A stretch of DNA of 64,000 nucleotides from DASZIT01 sp963709665 (lineage in GTDB: Bacteria; Actinomycetota; Acidimicrobiia; Acidimicrobiales; RAAP-2), in NCBI GenBank assembly GCA_963709665.1, contig CAVPWU010000002.1, forward strand, positions 124,001-188,000, in the 5' to 3' direction. Numbering within the stretch: position 1 is the stretch's first letter; each line of letters starts with the position of its first letter. Below are positions 28,457 to 39,908 of the stretch, piece after piece. The notes beneath the pieces were generated by a model that saw only the letters and a list, made by a program, of their open reading frames with translations, was not told the origin of the DNA and did no database searches. Made by a program: the position numbers and the translations under genes.

Positions 28457-29640
28457 GTGATCCGCGCCTACCCCCAGGGGACCCCGGAGGACCGGACCGC
28501 CCCCGGCGGCGGCCGCCCGCCGTCGGTGCGGTCGTCCCGGTCGCTGTCGGCGGTGGTGCTGGCGGCGGGGGAGGGCACCCGGATGCGGTCGGCCCGCCCC
28601 AAGCCCCTCCACCGCCTGTGCGGCCGCCCCATGGTGCTCCACGTCCTCGACGCCCTGGCCGAGCTGTCGGTCGACCGGGTGGTGGTGGTGGTGGGGCACC
28701 GGGCCGAGTGGGTGACCAAGACCCTGGTGGAGCACGCCCCACCGGGGATGGCCATCGAGTTCGTCGAGCAGGTGGAGCAGCGGGGGACCGGCGACGCCAT
28801 GTCGGTGGCCCTCACCGGCCTGCCGGACGACGAGCTGGCCGAGGACGGGGACGTGGTGGTGCTGCCCGGCGACACCCCCCTGCTGCGGCCGGCCACCCTG
28901 GCGGGCCTGGTCCGGCGCCACCGCCAGGCCGACGCCGCCGCCACCCTGCTGACCGCCGTGCTCGACGATCCCACCGGCTACGGCCGGGTGGTCCGGGGCC
29001 GGAACGAGGGGGTGGCCCGGGTGGTGGAGCAGGCCGACGCCATCGGGGAGGAGCTGGACGTCAACGAGGTCAACACCTCCATCTACTGCTTCCGGCGGTC
29101 GGTGCTGGCGCCGTCGCTGCGCCGGCTCAGCCCGGCCAACGCCCAGGGCGAGTACTACCTGACCGACGTGGTCGGGGTGCTCTACGAGGCGGGCCACAAG
29201 GTGGAGACGGTGGTGGTGCCGGACACCATGGAGGTGGCCGGGGTCAACGACCGCGCCCAGCTGGCGGTGGCCGAGGCCGAGCTGCGCGACCGGATCAACG
29301 AGCGGTGGATGCGCCGCGGGGTGACCATGTGGGACCCCGAGCGGACCTACATCGACGCCGACGTCCGGTTGGGGACCGACGTGGTGCTCCTGCCCGGGCG
29401 TCATCCTCCAGGGGGCCTGCGTGGTCGACGAGCATGCGGAGATCGGGCCCAACTCCCACCTGGTGGACACCCGGGTGGGGGAGGGGGCGGTGGTGGCCAA
29501 CAGCGTCTGCCGGCGTTCGGTGATCGGGGCCGAGGCCCGGGTCGGGCCCGTTCTCGGTGCTGGCGGAGGGCTCCGAGGTGCTCCCGGGCGCGGTGGTGGG
29601 TGCCGCCCCGGGCGGACTGAGGGACCGGCCGGGCGGATGA
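28457..29640 (+). CDS. glmU: GlmU-like UDP-GlcNAc pyrophosphorylase, short form (two frameshifts)
   Basis: N-acetylglucosamine-1-phosphate uridylyltransferase domain supplying UDP-GlcNAc for peptidoglycan. Signature: VVLAAGEGTRMRSARPKPLH, then QRGTGDAMSVAL, LPGDTPLLRP and NEVNTSIYCF. A short left-handed helix follows (EHAEIGPNSHLVDTRVGEGA). Frame breaks are at 29396-29402 (one GC restores LLPGRVILQGACVV) and near 29550 (GGGCCCGTTC, restoring SVLAEGSEVLPGAVVG). The protein then ends at TGA 29638, about 395 residues, so it lacks the C-terminal acetyltransferase core found in 450-490-residue GlmU. The start is GTG 28457 or 28454, after a G6 run; an internal GTG near 28526 is possible. It is followed by prs, as in mycobacteria. 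Confidence 0.8.
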
Positions 29641-29711
29641 CCGTCGACGACGGCTCCGGGACCTCGGTGCCCCCGCGGTCCGCCGGCGTGGGGCGCGGTA
29701 GCGTCGGGGCC

Positions 29712-30683
29712 ATGGAATTCACCCCCCGTCGCCGCCTCGAACTGGTGTCCGGCCGGTCGCACCCCGAGCTGGCGCAGGACATCGCCGACCAGCTCGGGGT
29801 GGAGCTGGGCGAGGCCAACCTGCGGGAGTTCGCCAACGGTGAGATCCACTGCCGGTACGGCAACTCCATCCGGGGGAGCGACGTGTTCATCGTGCAGACC
29901 CACTGCGGACCGGTCAACGACTCGCTGATGGAGCACCTGATCATGATCGACGCCGCCAAGCGGGCCTCCGCCAAGCGGATCACCGCGGTGTGTCCCTACT
30001 ACGGCTACTCGCGGCAGGACCGGAAGGCCACCGGTCGGGAGCCGATCACCGCCAAGCTGGTGGCCGACATGCTGTCGGTGGCCGGCGCCGACCGGGTGGT
30101 CAGCGTCGACCTCCACTCCGGTCAGATCCAGGGCTTCTTCGACGTCCCCTTCGACCACCTGACCGCCGCCCCCGTGCTGGTCGACTACCTGCGGTCCCAG
30201 GGGACCGAGGACCTGGTGGTGGTGGCGCCTGACGCCGGCCGGGTGAAGGTGGCCGAACGGTTCAGCCAGCACCTCTCCGCCGACCTGGCGGTGGTGCACA
30301 AGCGCCGCCCCCGGGGCACGGCCAACCAGGTGGAGGCGCTGCACGTGGTGGGTGACGTGGCCGGCCGGATCTGCGTCCTGATCGACGACATGATCGACAC
30401 CGCCGGGACCATCGTGGCCGCCGCCGACCTCCTGGCCGAGCGGGGGGCCGCCGAGGTGTGGTGCATGGCCACCCACGCCGTGCTGTCCGACCCGGCGGTG
30501 GACCGTCTGAAGAACTCGGCGCTGACCAAGGTGGTGGTGACCAACACGCTGCCCATCCCGGCCGACCGCCACTTCGACAAGCTCGAGGTGCTCTCGGTGG
30601 CCCGTCTGATCTCCGACGCCATCGACGCCGTCTTCGAGGACACCTCGGTGTCGGAGATCTTCGGCGGCGAGAACCTGGCCTGA
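29712..30683 (+). CDS. prs: Ribose-phosphate pyrophosphokinase
   Basis: This 323-residue PRPP synthase converts ribose 5-phosphate and ATP to PRPP for nucleotide, His, Trp and arabinan precursor synthesis. Family motifs are in order: LVSGRSHPELAQDIADQLG, ANGEIHCRYGNSIRGSDVF, QTHCGPVNDSLMEHL, YYGYSRQDRKATGREPITAK, VVSVDLHSGQIQGFFD, and the PRPP loop CVLIDDMIDTAGTIV. Length is normal and the frame is intact. ATG 29712. It follows glmU by 71 bases and converges on the oxidoreductase gene. Confidence 0.95.
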   Translation: MEFTPRRRLELVSGRSHPELAQDIADQLGVELGEANLREFANGEIHCRYGNSIRGSDVFIVQTHCGPVNDSLMEHLIMIDAAKRASAKRITAVCPYYGYSRQDRKATGREPITAKLVADMLSVAGADRVVSVDLHSGQIQGFFDVPFDHLTAAPVLVDYLRSQGTEDLVVVAPDAGRVKVAERFSQHLSADLAVVHKRRPRGTANQVEALHVVGDVAGRICVLIDDMIDTAGTIVAAADLLAERGAAEVWCMATHAVLSDPAVDRLKNSALTKVVVTNTLPIPADRHFDKLEVLSVARLISDAIDAVFEDTSVSEIFGGENLA

Positions 30684-30735
30684 CGGGTCGGTCGGGCCCC
30701 GCGGGCTCCCGGACGCTCCCTCGGTGCACAGCCTA

Positions 30736-30749
30736 CGGCGGGCCCGCCG
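30736..30749. terminator. Perfect GC palindrome between convergent prs and oxidoreductase
   Basis: CGGCGGGCCCGCCG is a perfect 14-base palindrome lying 53 bases after the prs stop and 10 bases beyond the stop of the opposing gene. It has no T-tract. A bidirectional terminator is inferred from its position. Confidence 0.3.
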
Positions 30750-30758
30750 GGGAGGCGG

Positions 30759-31691
30759 TCAGGCGCCGAGCACGCCGGGGGCCAACGCCTGGAGCTGGTC
30801 GAGCAGGCCGTCGAGGCCGCCTCCCAGGGGCTGAAGGAGGACATGGTCGGCGCCTCGCTGGCGCAGTTCGGCGACGCGGTCGGCGATGGCCTGCTCGTCC
30901 CCCCAGGCCACCAGGGCGTCGACCAGCCGGTCGCTGCCCCCGTCGGCCACGTCCTCGGAGGTGTAGCCCAGGTGGAGGAGGTTGTTCACGTAGTTGGGCA
31001 GGGTCAGGTAGCCGGTGGTGTGGCGCCGGGCCACCCGGCGGGCCACCTCCGGGTCGGTCTGGAGCACGACGGCCTGCTCGGGGATGAGCAGGCGGTCCGG
31101 CCCCAACGCCTGGCGCGCCACCGAGGTGTGCTCGGGGGGCACGAAGTACGGGTGCGCCCCGTCGGCGCGGTCCCGGGCCAGCGCCAGCATCCGGGGGCGC
31201 AGCGCCGCCAGCACCCGGGGGAACGGGACCGGCGGCGGGTGGTGGGCCGCCTCCCGGTCCATGGTGTCGAGGGCGGCGGCCACCTTGGCGAGCGGCTGGG
31301 CGTACTGCTGGCCGGTGGGGTCGATCAGCGGGGCGTGGCTGACCCCCAGCCCCAGAACGAAGCGGCCCGGCCACGCCTCGGCCACCACCGAGGCCGCCCC
31401 CTGCATGGTGGCCGGATGGCGGGCCCACAGGTTGGCGATGCCGGTGCCGAAGACGATGGACCGGCTGGAGGACAGCACGACGGCGGCGTGGGCGAAGGTG
31501 TCCTTGCCACCGACCACCTCGCCGGACCAGAGCGACCCGTAACCGAGCGCCTCGATCCGACGCACGGCCGCTCGCTCCTCGTCCACCGGAGTTCCCAACA
31601 GGATGCCCGACCAGACCCCCACCGGACCCAGGCGCTCCCGGGCGGTGCGGACGGTCGTTGCGGTGGTCGGCGGCTCGGCGGCAGGCGGCAC
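30759..31691 (-). CDS. LLM-class F420-dependent oxidoreductase
   Basis: 310-residue TIM-barrel protein of the luciferase-like monooxygenase superfamily. It shows RIEALGYGSLWSGEVVGGKD, GTGIANLWARHPATMQGAAS, RFVLGLGVSHAPL and a C-terminal TGYLTLPNYVNNLLHLGY. The pattern resembles the TIGR03620 group of actinobacterial F420 enzymes. It starts at GTG 31689-31691 with a strong GAGGAG six bases upstream. Substrate unknown. It interrupts the otherwise conserved prs-rplY order on the opposite strand, at the place where mycobacteria have a lipoprotein gene. Confidence 0.8.
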   Translation of the reverse strand: MPPAAEPPTTATTVRTARERLGPVGVWSGILLGTPVDEERAAVRRIEALGYGSLWSGEVVGGKDTFAHAAVVLSSSRSIVFGTGIANLWARHPATMQGAASVVAEAWPGRFVLGLGVSHAPLIDPTGQQYAQPLAKVAAALDTMDREAAHHPPPVPFPRVLAALRPRMLALARDRADGAHPYFVPPEHTSVARQALGPDRLLIPEQAVVLQTDPEVARRVARRHTTGYLTLPNYVNNLLHLGYTSEDVADGGSDRLVDALVAWGDEQAIADRVAELRQRGADHVLLQPLGGGLDGLLDQLQALAPGVLGA

Positions 31692-31882
31692 GGCGTCTCC
31701 TCGGTGGGCTCGCCGGGTCCAACCGGTGGACGGGGAGGGCTATTCCGCCGCTCGGTGGCCCCCGTCGTCGCCGACCGTCTATCATGGTGGGCCGTCAGCC
31801 GCGGCTCGACGCATCGGCGCCCCCCGGGCGCTGCGCCAGCCGGCCGGCCGCCCCGTCTCCGCACCACCCGAGGAGTTTCCGC

Positions 31883-32530
31883 ATGCCCGAGATCACGCTT
31901 GCCGCCGAGGCCGGTCGGACGATCGGTACCAGCTCGACCCGCCGCCTGCGGGCGTCCGGACGGATCCCCGGGGTCGTCTACGGGCACGGCACCGATCCGA
32001 TGCCGGTGTCGGTGGTGGCCCGGGAGTTCCGGATCGCCATGTCCGGTGAGGCCGGCCTGAACACCCTGCTCAACCTGGAGCTGGACGGCACCAGCCACCT
32101 GACCCTGGCCCGGGACATCCAGCGCCACCCGGTCAAGAACGTGGTGTCCCACGTGGACTTCCTGATCGTCCGCCGGGACGAGGTCATCGCCGCCGAGGTC
32201 ACCATCAACCTGGTCGGGGAGGCCCTCGAGGTCCAGCACGGCGACGGTGTCGTCGACCAGCAGCTGTTCACCCTGGCCATCAAGGCCAAGCCGGCGGACA
32301 TCCCGCCGTCGGTGGACCTGGACATCACCGACCTGATCATCGGCGGCTCGCTCCACGTCTCGGACCTCACCGTCCCGGCGGGCGTGGAGATCGAGACGGA
32401 GGCCGACGCCACCGTCGTGGCCGGTCAGCCCCCGCGGGTCCAGGCCACCGACGAGGAGCTGGCCGCCGAGGCCGCCGAGGGCGAGGCCGCCGCCTCCGCC
32501 GGCGAGGCCGCCGAAGCCTCCGAGGAGTAA
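31883..32530 (+). CDS. rplY: Large ribosomal subunit protein bL25 (CTC family)
   Basis: This 215-residue 5S-rRNA-binding protein has the N-terminal bL25 domain (EAGRTIGTSSTRRLRASGRI, PGVVYGHGTDPMPVSV), the longer CTC-type beta domain (HPVKNVVSHVDFLIVRRDE) and an acidic Ala/Glu-rich tail (ELAAEAAEGEAAASAGEA). ATG 31883 is preceded by GAGGAG with a seven-base gap, much better than upstream in-frame candidates. Pth follows, as in other actinobacteria. Confidence 0.95.
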   Translation: MPEITLAAEAGRTIGTSSTRRLRASGRIPGVVYGHGTDPMPVSVVAREFRIAMSGEAGLNTLLNLELDGTSHLTLARDIQRHPVKNVVSHVDFLIVRRDEVIAAEVTINLVGEALEVQHGDGVVDQQLFTLAIKAKPADIPPSVDLDITDLIIGGSLHVSDLTVPAGVEIETEADATVVAGQPPRVQATDEELAAEAAEGEAAASAGEAAEASEE

Positions 32531-32599
32531 CCCCTGCCCCCCGGCCGGTTCACCCCGGGCCGCCGAGGCGCCCGGACCGGCTCGCCGGCCGCCCTGCTG

Positions 32600-33173
32600 G
32601 TGGTCGGCCTGGGCAACCCGGGAGCGGAGTTCGAGGGGACCCGACACAACGTCGGCGCCGACGCCGTCTCCCTCCTGGCCGAGCGGCACGGCAGCCGCCT
32701 GCGCTCGGAGAAGGGCCTGTACGCCCTGGCCAGCGACGTCACCATCGGCGGGCAGCGGGTGCTCCTGGCCGTACCCACCACCTACATGAACGACTCGGGG
32801 ATGGCGGTCGCCCCCCTGGTCCGTCGGGCCGGGCCTGGCCCCCCGACGAGCTGGCCGACCGGCTGGTGGTCGTCCACGACGAGCTGGACCTCCCCCCCGG
32901 CCGGGTGAAGCTGAAGGCCGGGGGGGCAACGCCGGTCACAACGGCCTCAAGTCGATCGAGCAGCACCTCCACACCGGGTCGTACCTGCGGGTCCGCATCG
33001 GGATCGGCAAGCCGCCGGGACGCCAACCGGGCGCCGACTTCGTGCTCAAGCGGCCGGCCGCCGCCGAACGCCAGCTGCTGGCCGAAGCGGTGGTCCGGGC
33101 GGCCGACGCCGTGGAGACCGTCCTGGCCCACGGGGCGGAACGGGCCATGAACGAGGTCAACACCGTCACCTAG
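32600..33173 (+). CDS. pth: Peptidyl-tRNA hydrolase (frameshifted)
   Basis: Pth releases peptides from peptidyl-tRNA and is essential. The N-terminus has VGLGNPGAEFEGTRHNVGAD, followed by VPTTYMNDSG, HDELDLPPGRVKLKAGGGNA and HNGLKSIEQHL, with catalytic Asn, His and Asp positions in these motifs. The frame is broken in GC homopolymers. One extra G and one extra C near 32835-32855, and one G missing from a G-run near 32925, give a net restored length of 190 residues ending MNEVNTVT-TAG. GTG 32600 is the only standard start between the rplY stop and the GLGNPG motif, and it has no visible ribosome-binding site; CTG 32534 or an error upstream is possible. Confidence 0.85.
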
Positions 33174-33303
33174 GGGGTTCCGGACCCCTCCGGGACGACC
33201 GTCCGCCCGGAGAGGGGCGGCCGGCCGCCGGTCTACATAAAAAAGCTGTAACACCTGGGAACCCGGGCCTTCAGAAATGGCCCGAACAGTACGATGAAAG
33301 GCT

Positions 33304-34223
<920 letters not shown>

Positions 34224-34227
<4 letters not shown>

Positions 34228-34985
34228 ACGACCTCCTCGTCGCCCGCCACCAGGTCAGCTACGAGCAGAAGGCCTACTGGCGGAACCCGATGGCGGCCGT
34301 CTTCACCTTCATGTTCCCGGTGGTGTTCCTGCTGGTGGTGGGCACCTCGGCCGGTAGCTCCAAGATCCCCGACTCCACCCTGCGCTACGACCAGTACCTG
34401 GTGGTGGCCATGCTGGTCTTCGGACTGATCGCCGCCTGCTACACCAACCTGGGCATCATGCTCAGCATCCGTCGCGACTCCGGGGTGCTGAAGCGGATGC
34501 GGGGCACCCCGATCTCCTCGCCTCCTACTTCGGGGGGCTCATCGGCAGCGTGCTGATCAACGTGGGGATCCTGGCCATGTCTGGTGGTGGCCATCGGCAT
34601 GGTCTGCTACCACCTCCACTTCCCGTACCACCCGCTGGCGGTGGTGGTGACCCTGCTGGTGGGCATCGTCACCTTCTCGCGCGCTGGGTCTGGCCGTCAC
34701 GGTGATCGTCCCCAACGCCGAGGCCGCCCCCGCCATCATCAACGGGATCTACTTCCCCATCGTGTTCATCTCCGGGGTGTTCTACCCGATCGCCAACAGC
34801 TCGGTGCTGTCGCGGATCGCCGACTGGTTTCCGGTGCGCCACATGATCAACGCCCTGGTGGGGGCGTTCGAGGGCGGGCCGCGTCCGGCCTGCAGGTCCG
34901 CGACCTGTTGATCATGCTGCTCTGGGCCGCCGCCGCCCTGGTGTTCGCGGTGACCCGCTTCAGGTGGGAGCCCCGCCGGTCCTGA
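34224..34985 (+). CDS. ABC-2 type transporter permease (frameshifted)
   Basis: Membrane subunit paired with the ATPase. About 254 residues with six predicted membrane segments: NPMAAVFTFMFPVVFLLVVG, YLVVAMLVFGLIAACYTNLG, SYFGGLIGSVLINVGILAM, LAVVVTLLVGIVTFS, INGIYFPIVFISGVFYPI and LLIMLLWAAAALVFAV. The motif DSGVLKRMRGTP between segments 2 and 3 is characteristic of ABC-2 permeases. Breaks occur near 34510, 34580, 34678-34684 (CGCGCGC, repaired by one GC) and 34880. Stop TGA 34983. Confidence 0.8.
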
Positions 34986-35047
34986 ACCGGGTCTCCGGTC
35001 CCGGCCGCCCGGCCGCCCCTGCCCCACTTCACCGGTACCCTGAGGGG

Positions 35048-38000
35048 GTGAGCCTCCGCTCGCTCCCCCCCTGCTGCGCAACGAGCCCGCCTTGACGCGG
35101 GTCATCGGCGCGTCCAACGCCACCCTGGCGGTGTCGACCCCGGCCCAGGCGTTCGTGCTGGCCGGTCTGTCCGCCTCGGCAGCCGGCGGCCGGTGCTGGT
35201 GGTCACCCCCACCGGGGCCACCGCCGACCAGCTGGCCCACGACCTCGGCGCCCTGCGCACCCCGGACGCCGGGCCCGCCGGACGCACCGGACGCACCGGC
35301 GGTGGCGTGGCCGTGTTCCCGGCCTGGGAGACCCTGCCCTTCGAGCGGGTCAGTCCCGACGTCGCCACCATGGGCCGCCGGCTCCGCCTGCTGTGGCAGC
35401 TGGGGGGCGGCTGCCGGGGACCAGCGGCCCCGCAGGTGGTGGTGGCCCCGATCAAGGCGGTGCTGCAGCGACTCGGCCCCTGGCGGTCGTCGGCCCGCCC
35501 GGTGGTGGTGTCCGGCGGCGACCGCGTGGTGGTGGACGAGCTGGTGGCCCAGCTGGTGGGCCTCGGCTACCGGCGGGAGTCGCTGGTCGAGCACCGGGGC
35601 GAGCTGGCGGTGCGGGGCGGGATCGTGGACGTGTTCCCCTCCACCGCCGACGAGCCGGTCCGGATCGACCTGTGGGGCGACGAGGTCGACCGGCTGACCC
35701 GCTTCGACGTCGCCGACCAGCGCTCGGTCGACGACCTGGACAGCGTCGAGCTGTTCGGCTGCCGGGAGCTGGTCCCCGACCGGCGATGCGGGACCGCCGC
35801 CGAGCACCTGGTGGGGGCGGCGCCGTGGGGACGGCAGCAGTGGGACCGACTGGCCGAGGGCGAGCAGTTCGACGGTATGGAGTCGTGGCTGCCCTGGTTG
35901 TCCGAGGGCGACGAGCTCCTCAGCGACCTGCTGGGCGACGACGCCGTGGTGGTCCTGGTCGAGCCCCGGCGGGTGCGGGACCGGGCCGCCGAGCTCCTCG
36001 ACGAGGAGGCGGCGCTGGCCGACGCCCTGGCCTCCACCTGGGGCCTGGAGGACGGGGAGGGCGCCCCCCGGCTCCACCTGCCCTACGACCGGCTGCTGGC
36101 GGCATCGACGGCGGCGGTGGTCTCCCTGGTCCCCACGGCCGAGGGCCCCGACGTCCCGCTGGTGGAGAGCCGGGGCTGGGAGCCCATCCTGGGGGACGGG
36201 GCCAAGCTGGCCGCCCAGGTCTCGCGCGCTGGTCGGGGACGGGTACGCGGTGGTGCTGTGCTCGTCGACCGCCGGCGGCGCCGGAGCGGCTGTCCGGCAT
36301 CCTGGCCGCCGAGGGGGTCACCGTCCCGGTGGCCGGAGCCGCACCGACGACGATCCGCCGGCCGACCTCGCCGGGCCCGGGGCCCGCATCGTGGTGGCCT
36401 CGGTCGACCGGGGCTTCGTGCTGCCCGGGGCCAAGGTGGCGGTGCTGGCCGAGTCGGACGTCACCGGTCGTCGTCGGCCCCACCGCCAGGCCCGGACCCG
36501 GGCCCGGCCGGTGGACGGCTTCTTCGACGACCTGGCCCCGGGCAGCTACGTGGTCCACCGCCAGCACGGGGTGGCCCGGTACGGGGGCATGGTCACCCGG
36601 ACCATGGGGGGCGCCACCCGCGACTACCTGCTGCTCGAGTACCGGGGCGACGACAAGCTCTACCTGCCCACCGACCAGATCGAGCTGCTCACCCCCTACG
36701 CCGGCGGCGACTCGCCCGCGGTGAGCCGGCTGGGCGGCTCGGAGTGGCAGAAGGCCCGGTCCAAGGCCCGGGCGGCCGTGCACGAGATCGCCGAGGAGCT
36801 GGTCGCCCTCTACCGGCGGCGCCTCGAGGTGGCCGGGCCACGCCTTCGGGCCCGACACCCCGTGGCAGGCCGAGCTCGAGGCGTCGTTCCCCTTCATCGA
36901 GACCACCGACCAGCTGCGGGCCATCGAGGACGTCAAGGCCGACATGGAGCGGCCCCTGCCCATGGACCGGCTGGTCTGCGGCGACGTCGGCTTCGGCAAG
37001 ACCGAGGTGGCGGTCCGGGCCGTCTTCAAGGCGGTCCAGGACGGGTACCAGGCGGCCGTGCTGGTGCCCACCACCCTGCTGGCCAGCCAGCACGCCCAGA
37101 CCTTCGCCGACCGCTACGCCCCCTTCCCGGTCCGGGTGGAGCTGCTCAGCCGGTTCCTGACCAACGCCCAGGCCCGCAAGGTCCTCGACGGGCTGGCCGA
37201 CGGCTCGGTGGACGTGGTGGTGGGCACCCACCGCCTGCTCGGCGAGGACGTCGCCTTCACGAAGCTGGGCCTGCTGGTGGTGGACGAGGAGCAGCGGTTC
37301 GGGGTCACCCACAAGGAGTCGATCAAGGGCATGTCCGAGGGGGTGGACGTCCTGACCCTCACGGCCAGCCCCATCCCCCGCACCCTGGAGATGGCGCTCA
37401 CCGGCATCCGCGACCTCTCGATGGTCAACACCCCGCCGGCCGCCCGGCGGCCCATCCTCACCTACGTCGGGGAGTTCGACGAGGCGGCGGCCTCCGAGGC
37501 CATCCGGCGCGAGCTGCTCCGCGAGGGCCAGGTCTTCTACGTCCACAACCGGGTCCAGGACATCGAGGCGGTGGCCCGACGGGTCGCAGTCGATGGCCCC
37601 CGAGGCCCGGGTGGCGGTGGCCCACGGCCAGATGGACGAGGGCACCCTCGAGAAGGTGGTCCTCGACTTCTGGGAGGGCGCCTACGACGTCCTGGTGTGC
37701 ACCACCATCATCGAGTCGGGCATCGACATGCCCAGCGTCAACACCCTGGTGGTGGACCGGGCCGACCTGTTGGGGCTCGGGCCAGCTCCACCAGCTCCGG
37801 GGCCGGGTGGGACGGGCCGGGTCAGCGGGCCTACGCCTACCTGTTCCACCCGGCCGACCGGGTCCTGTCCGAGCAGGCCTACGAGCGGCTGCGCACCATC
37901 GGGGACCACACCGAGCTGGGCTCCGGCTTCAAGATCGCCCTCCGGGACCTGCAGATCCGGGGGGCGGGCAACCTGCTGGGTCGGGACCAGTCCGGCCACA

Positions 38001-38628
38001 TCGCCGCCATCGGGTACGACCTCTACGTGCAGATGGTGTCCGAGGCGGTCTCCGAGCTGAAGGGGGAGCCCCGGGCCCAGCCGCTCGACCTCAAGCTCGA
38101 CCTCCCCGACGCCGCCCACCTGCCGGCGACCTACGTGGCCGCCGAGGACGTCCGGCTGGAGGCCTACCGGCGGATCACCGGCCTGCGGACGGTGGCGGAG
38201 ATCGAGGACGTCCGGACCGAGTGGGAGGACCGGTTCGGTCCGCTGCCCGCCCCGGCCGTCGCCCTGCTGGGGGTGGCCCGACTGCGGGTGGCCTGCCTCC
38301 GGCTCGGCATCACCGAGCTGGCCGTCACCGTCCCCCGCTCCCTGGGCGGCCGGTCCGGGGCGTCGGGACTCCGGGCCACGGTGAAGCTGTCGCCCGATCA
38401 CCCTGCCCGTCCTCCGCCGAGATCCGCCTCCGCCGGCTGGCGCCCGGCGCCACGTACCAGGCCGACCTCCACCGCCTGGTGGCGCCGGTCGAACCGTCGG
38501 CCGGCGGCGAGTACGCGGGGTCGGTCGTCGACCTGCTCGACCAGCTGATCCCGCCGGTGGATCCCCCGCCGGCCGGGGCGGTCGCCGACGCCGCCGGCGA
38601 TCTGTCCGCCCTCTCGGCGACCCGGTAG
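35048..38628 (+). CDS. mfd: Transcription-repair coupling factor Mfd (at least ten frameshifts)
   Basis: Mfd removes stalled RNA polymerase and recruits UvrA. GTG 35048 followed by a C-run one base short gives MSLRSLPPLLRNEPALTRVI, the usual actinobacterial N-terminus. UvrB-homology modules, the RNA-polymerase-interacting domain (GSYVVHRQHGVARYGGM), Walker A (GDVGFGKTEVAVRAVFKAVQ), DEEQ box (VVDEEQRFGVTHKE), TASPIPRTLEMALTG, QLRGRVGR-like motif and C-terminal TRCF domain are all readable in successive frames. Breaks at 36223-36229, 36278-36282 and 37585-37587 are repaired by one GC unit. Others near 35070, 35190, 36335, 36845, 37795, 37825 and 38395 look like one-base indels. Restored length about 1,190 residues is normal. 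Confidence 0.85.
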
Positions 38629-38638
38629 CATCGCCGCC

Positions 38639-39869
38639 GTGAAGCGCCTCCTCGCCGTCTCCGCTGCCCTGGTCGTCGCCGGTGTCCTGGCCACCGGGTG
38701 CAACGTCACCCCTCAGGCGGCCACCATCAACGGGACGACCATCGCCACCAGCACGCTGAACACCCAGCTCCACGTGCTCGACAGCACCCAGGCCGGCCAG
38801 TGCCTCCTCGAGGCCGAGTCCGGCTCCGAGATCGAGACCACCGGGGCGGGCGGGACGGGGACGTTCGACATGGGCTTCGCCGACGCCGTCCTGCAGAGCC
38901 AGGTCAGCAACACGCTGGCCGCCCAGCTGGCGGCGTCCAAGGGGCTGACCGTCTCGTCCTCCGACCTGGCCACCGCCAAGACCGACTACGAGCAGCTCCT
39001 GTCCGGCGAGATCAGCCAGGCCGCCGAGACGGCCCAGGAGTCCGAGTCGGCCTCGTACTGCGTCGACTCCGCCGGCCAGGCCCTGACCGCCGCCCAGGTG
39101 CTGGGTGCCCTCCCGGCGTCGGTGTCCGACCCGCTGGTCCGGAACAACGCCGTGGACCAGAAGCTCCTGGCCGACGGCGCCGACATCACCCCCGCCCAGA
39201 TCCTGGCGTACTACAACGCCAACCAGTCCATGTTCACCACCTCGTGCGTCAGCGTGCTGGTCACCGACAGCCAGGCCCACGCCGAGCAGTACCTGGCCCA
39301 GATCAACGGGGGGACCCCGTTCGCCACGGTGGCCAAGGCCAACTCCCTCGACACCACCTCGGCCGCCGCCGGCGGGGCGCTCGGCTGTACCTTCACCAAC
39401 GCCCAGATCGAGCAGGCCCTCAGCCTCACCACCCTGCCGGTGAACACGGTGATCGGGCCGATCCAGGACTCGAGCACCGGGGCGTACGAGCTCTACGAGG
39501 TGACCAGCCAGACGGTGGCGTCGCTGGCCGAGGCCACCCCCACCATCATCCAGGAGCTCCAGCAGGCGACGGCCAACGCCACCCGGGTCTCCAAGGAGAT
39601 CGTGGCGTTCGCCCACACCTCGGACGTCTGGGTGAACCCCCAGTACGGCACGTGGAAGCTCCACGCCATCGTCCCGCCGGAGCCACCGGCCGCCAACCAG
39701 CTGCTGGCCGCCGCCTCGGGGACGTCGGGGACGTCGCTCGACACCGGCGACCGGCTCGGGCACCGGCTCGGGCACCACGCCCACCGGCACCGGCTCGGAC
39801 TCGACGGGACGCCGGTGCCCCGACGTCGTCTTCCGGGAGCTGAACCCGGCGTTGACGAGGTGCCCGTGA
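38639..39869 (+). CDS. SurA-like lipoprotein, parvulin-type foldase (one frameshift)
   Basis: GTG 38639 encodes a signal sequence ending VLATGC, a lipobox variant, so the protein is probably a membrane-anchored lipoprotein. A SurA_N-like helical region follows, then a parvulin-type prolyl isomerase domain (QILAYYNANQSMF, VSVLVTDSQAHAEQYLAQIN, FATVAKANSLDTTSAAAGGA). The frame shifts at 39734-39738; adding one GC gives a Thr/Gly/Ser-rich linker and the tail CPDVVFRELNPALTRCP, 410 residues. It lies between mfd and mazG; mycobacteria have a different lipoprotein (lpqU) in this neighbourhood. Likely role: folding of exported proteins. Confidence 0.75.
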
Positions 39870-39908
39870 GCCGACGCTCCCCGGCACCCGGGCCCGTCCC
39901 GGATCGAC

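Noticed and set aside
35048..38628. mfd as a true pseudogene
   Set aside because: All domains are present with conserved motifs in consecutive frames, and the breaks sit in GC runs or homopolymers like those in other essential genes here; consensus error is more likely. Not settled without reads.
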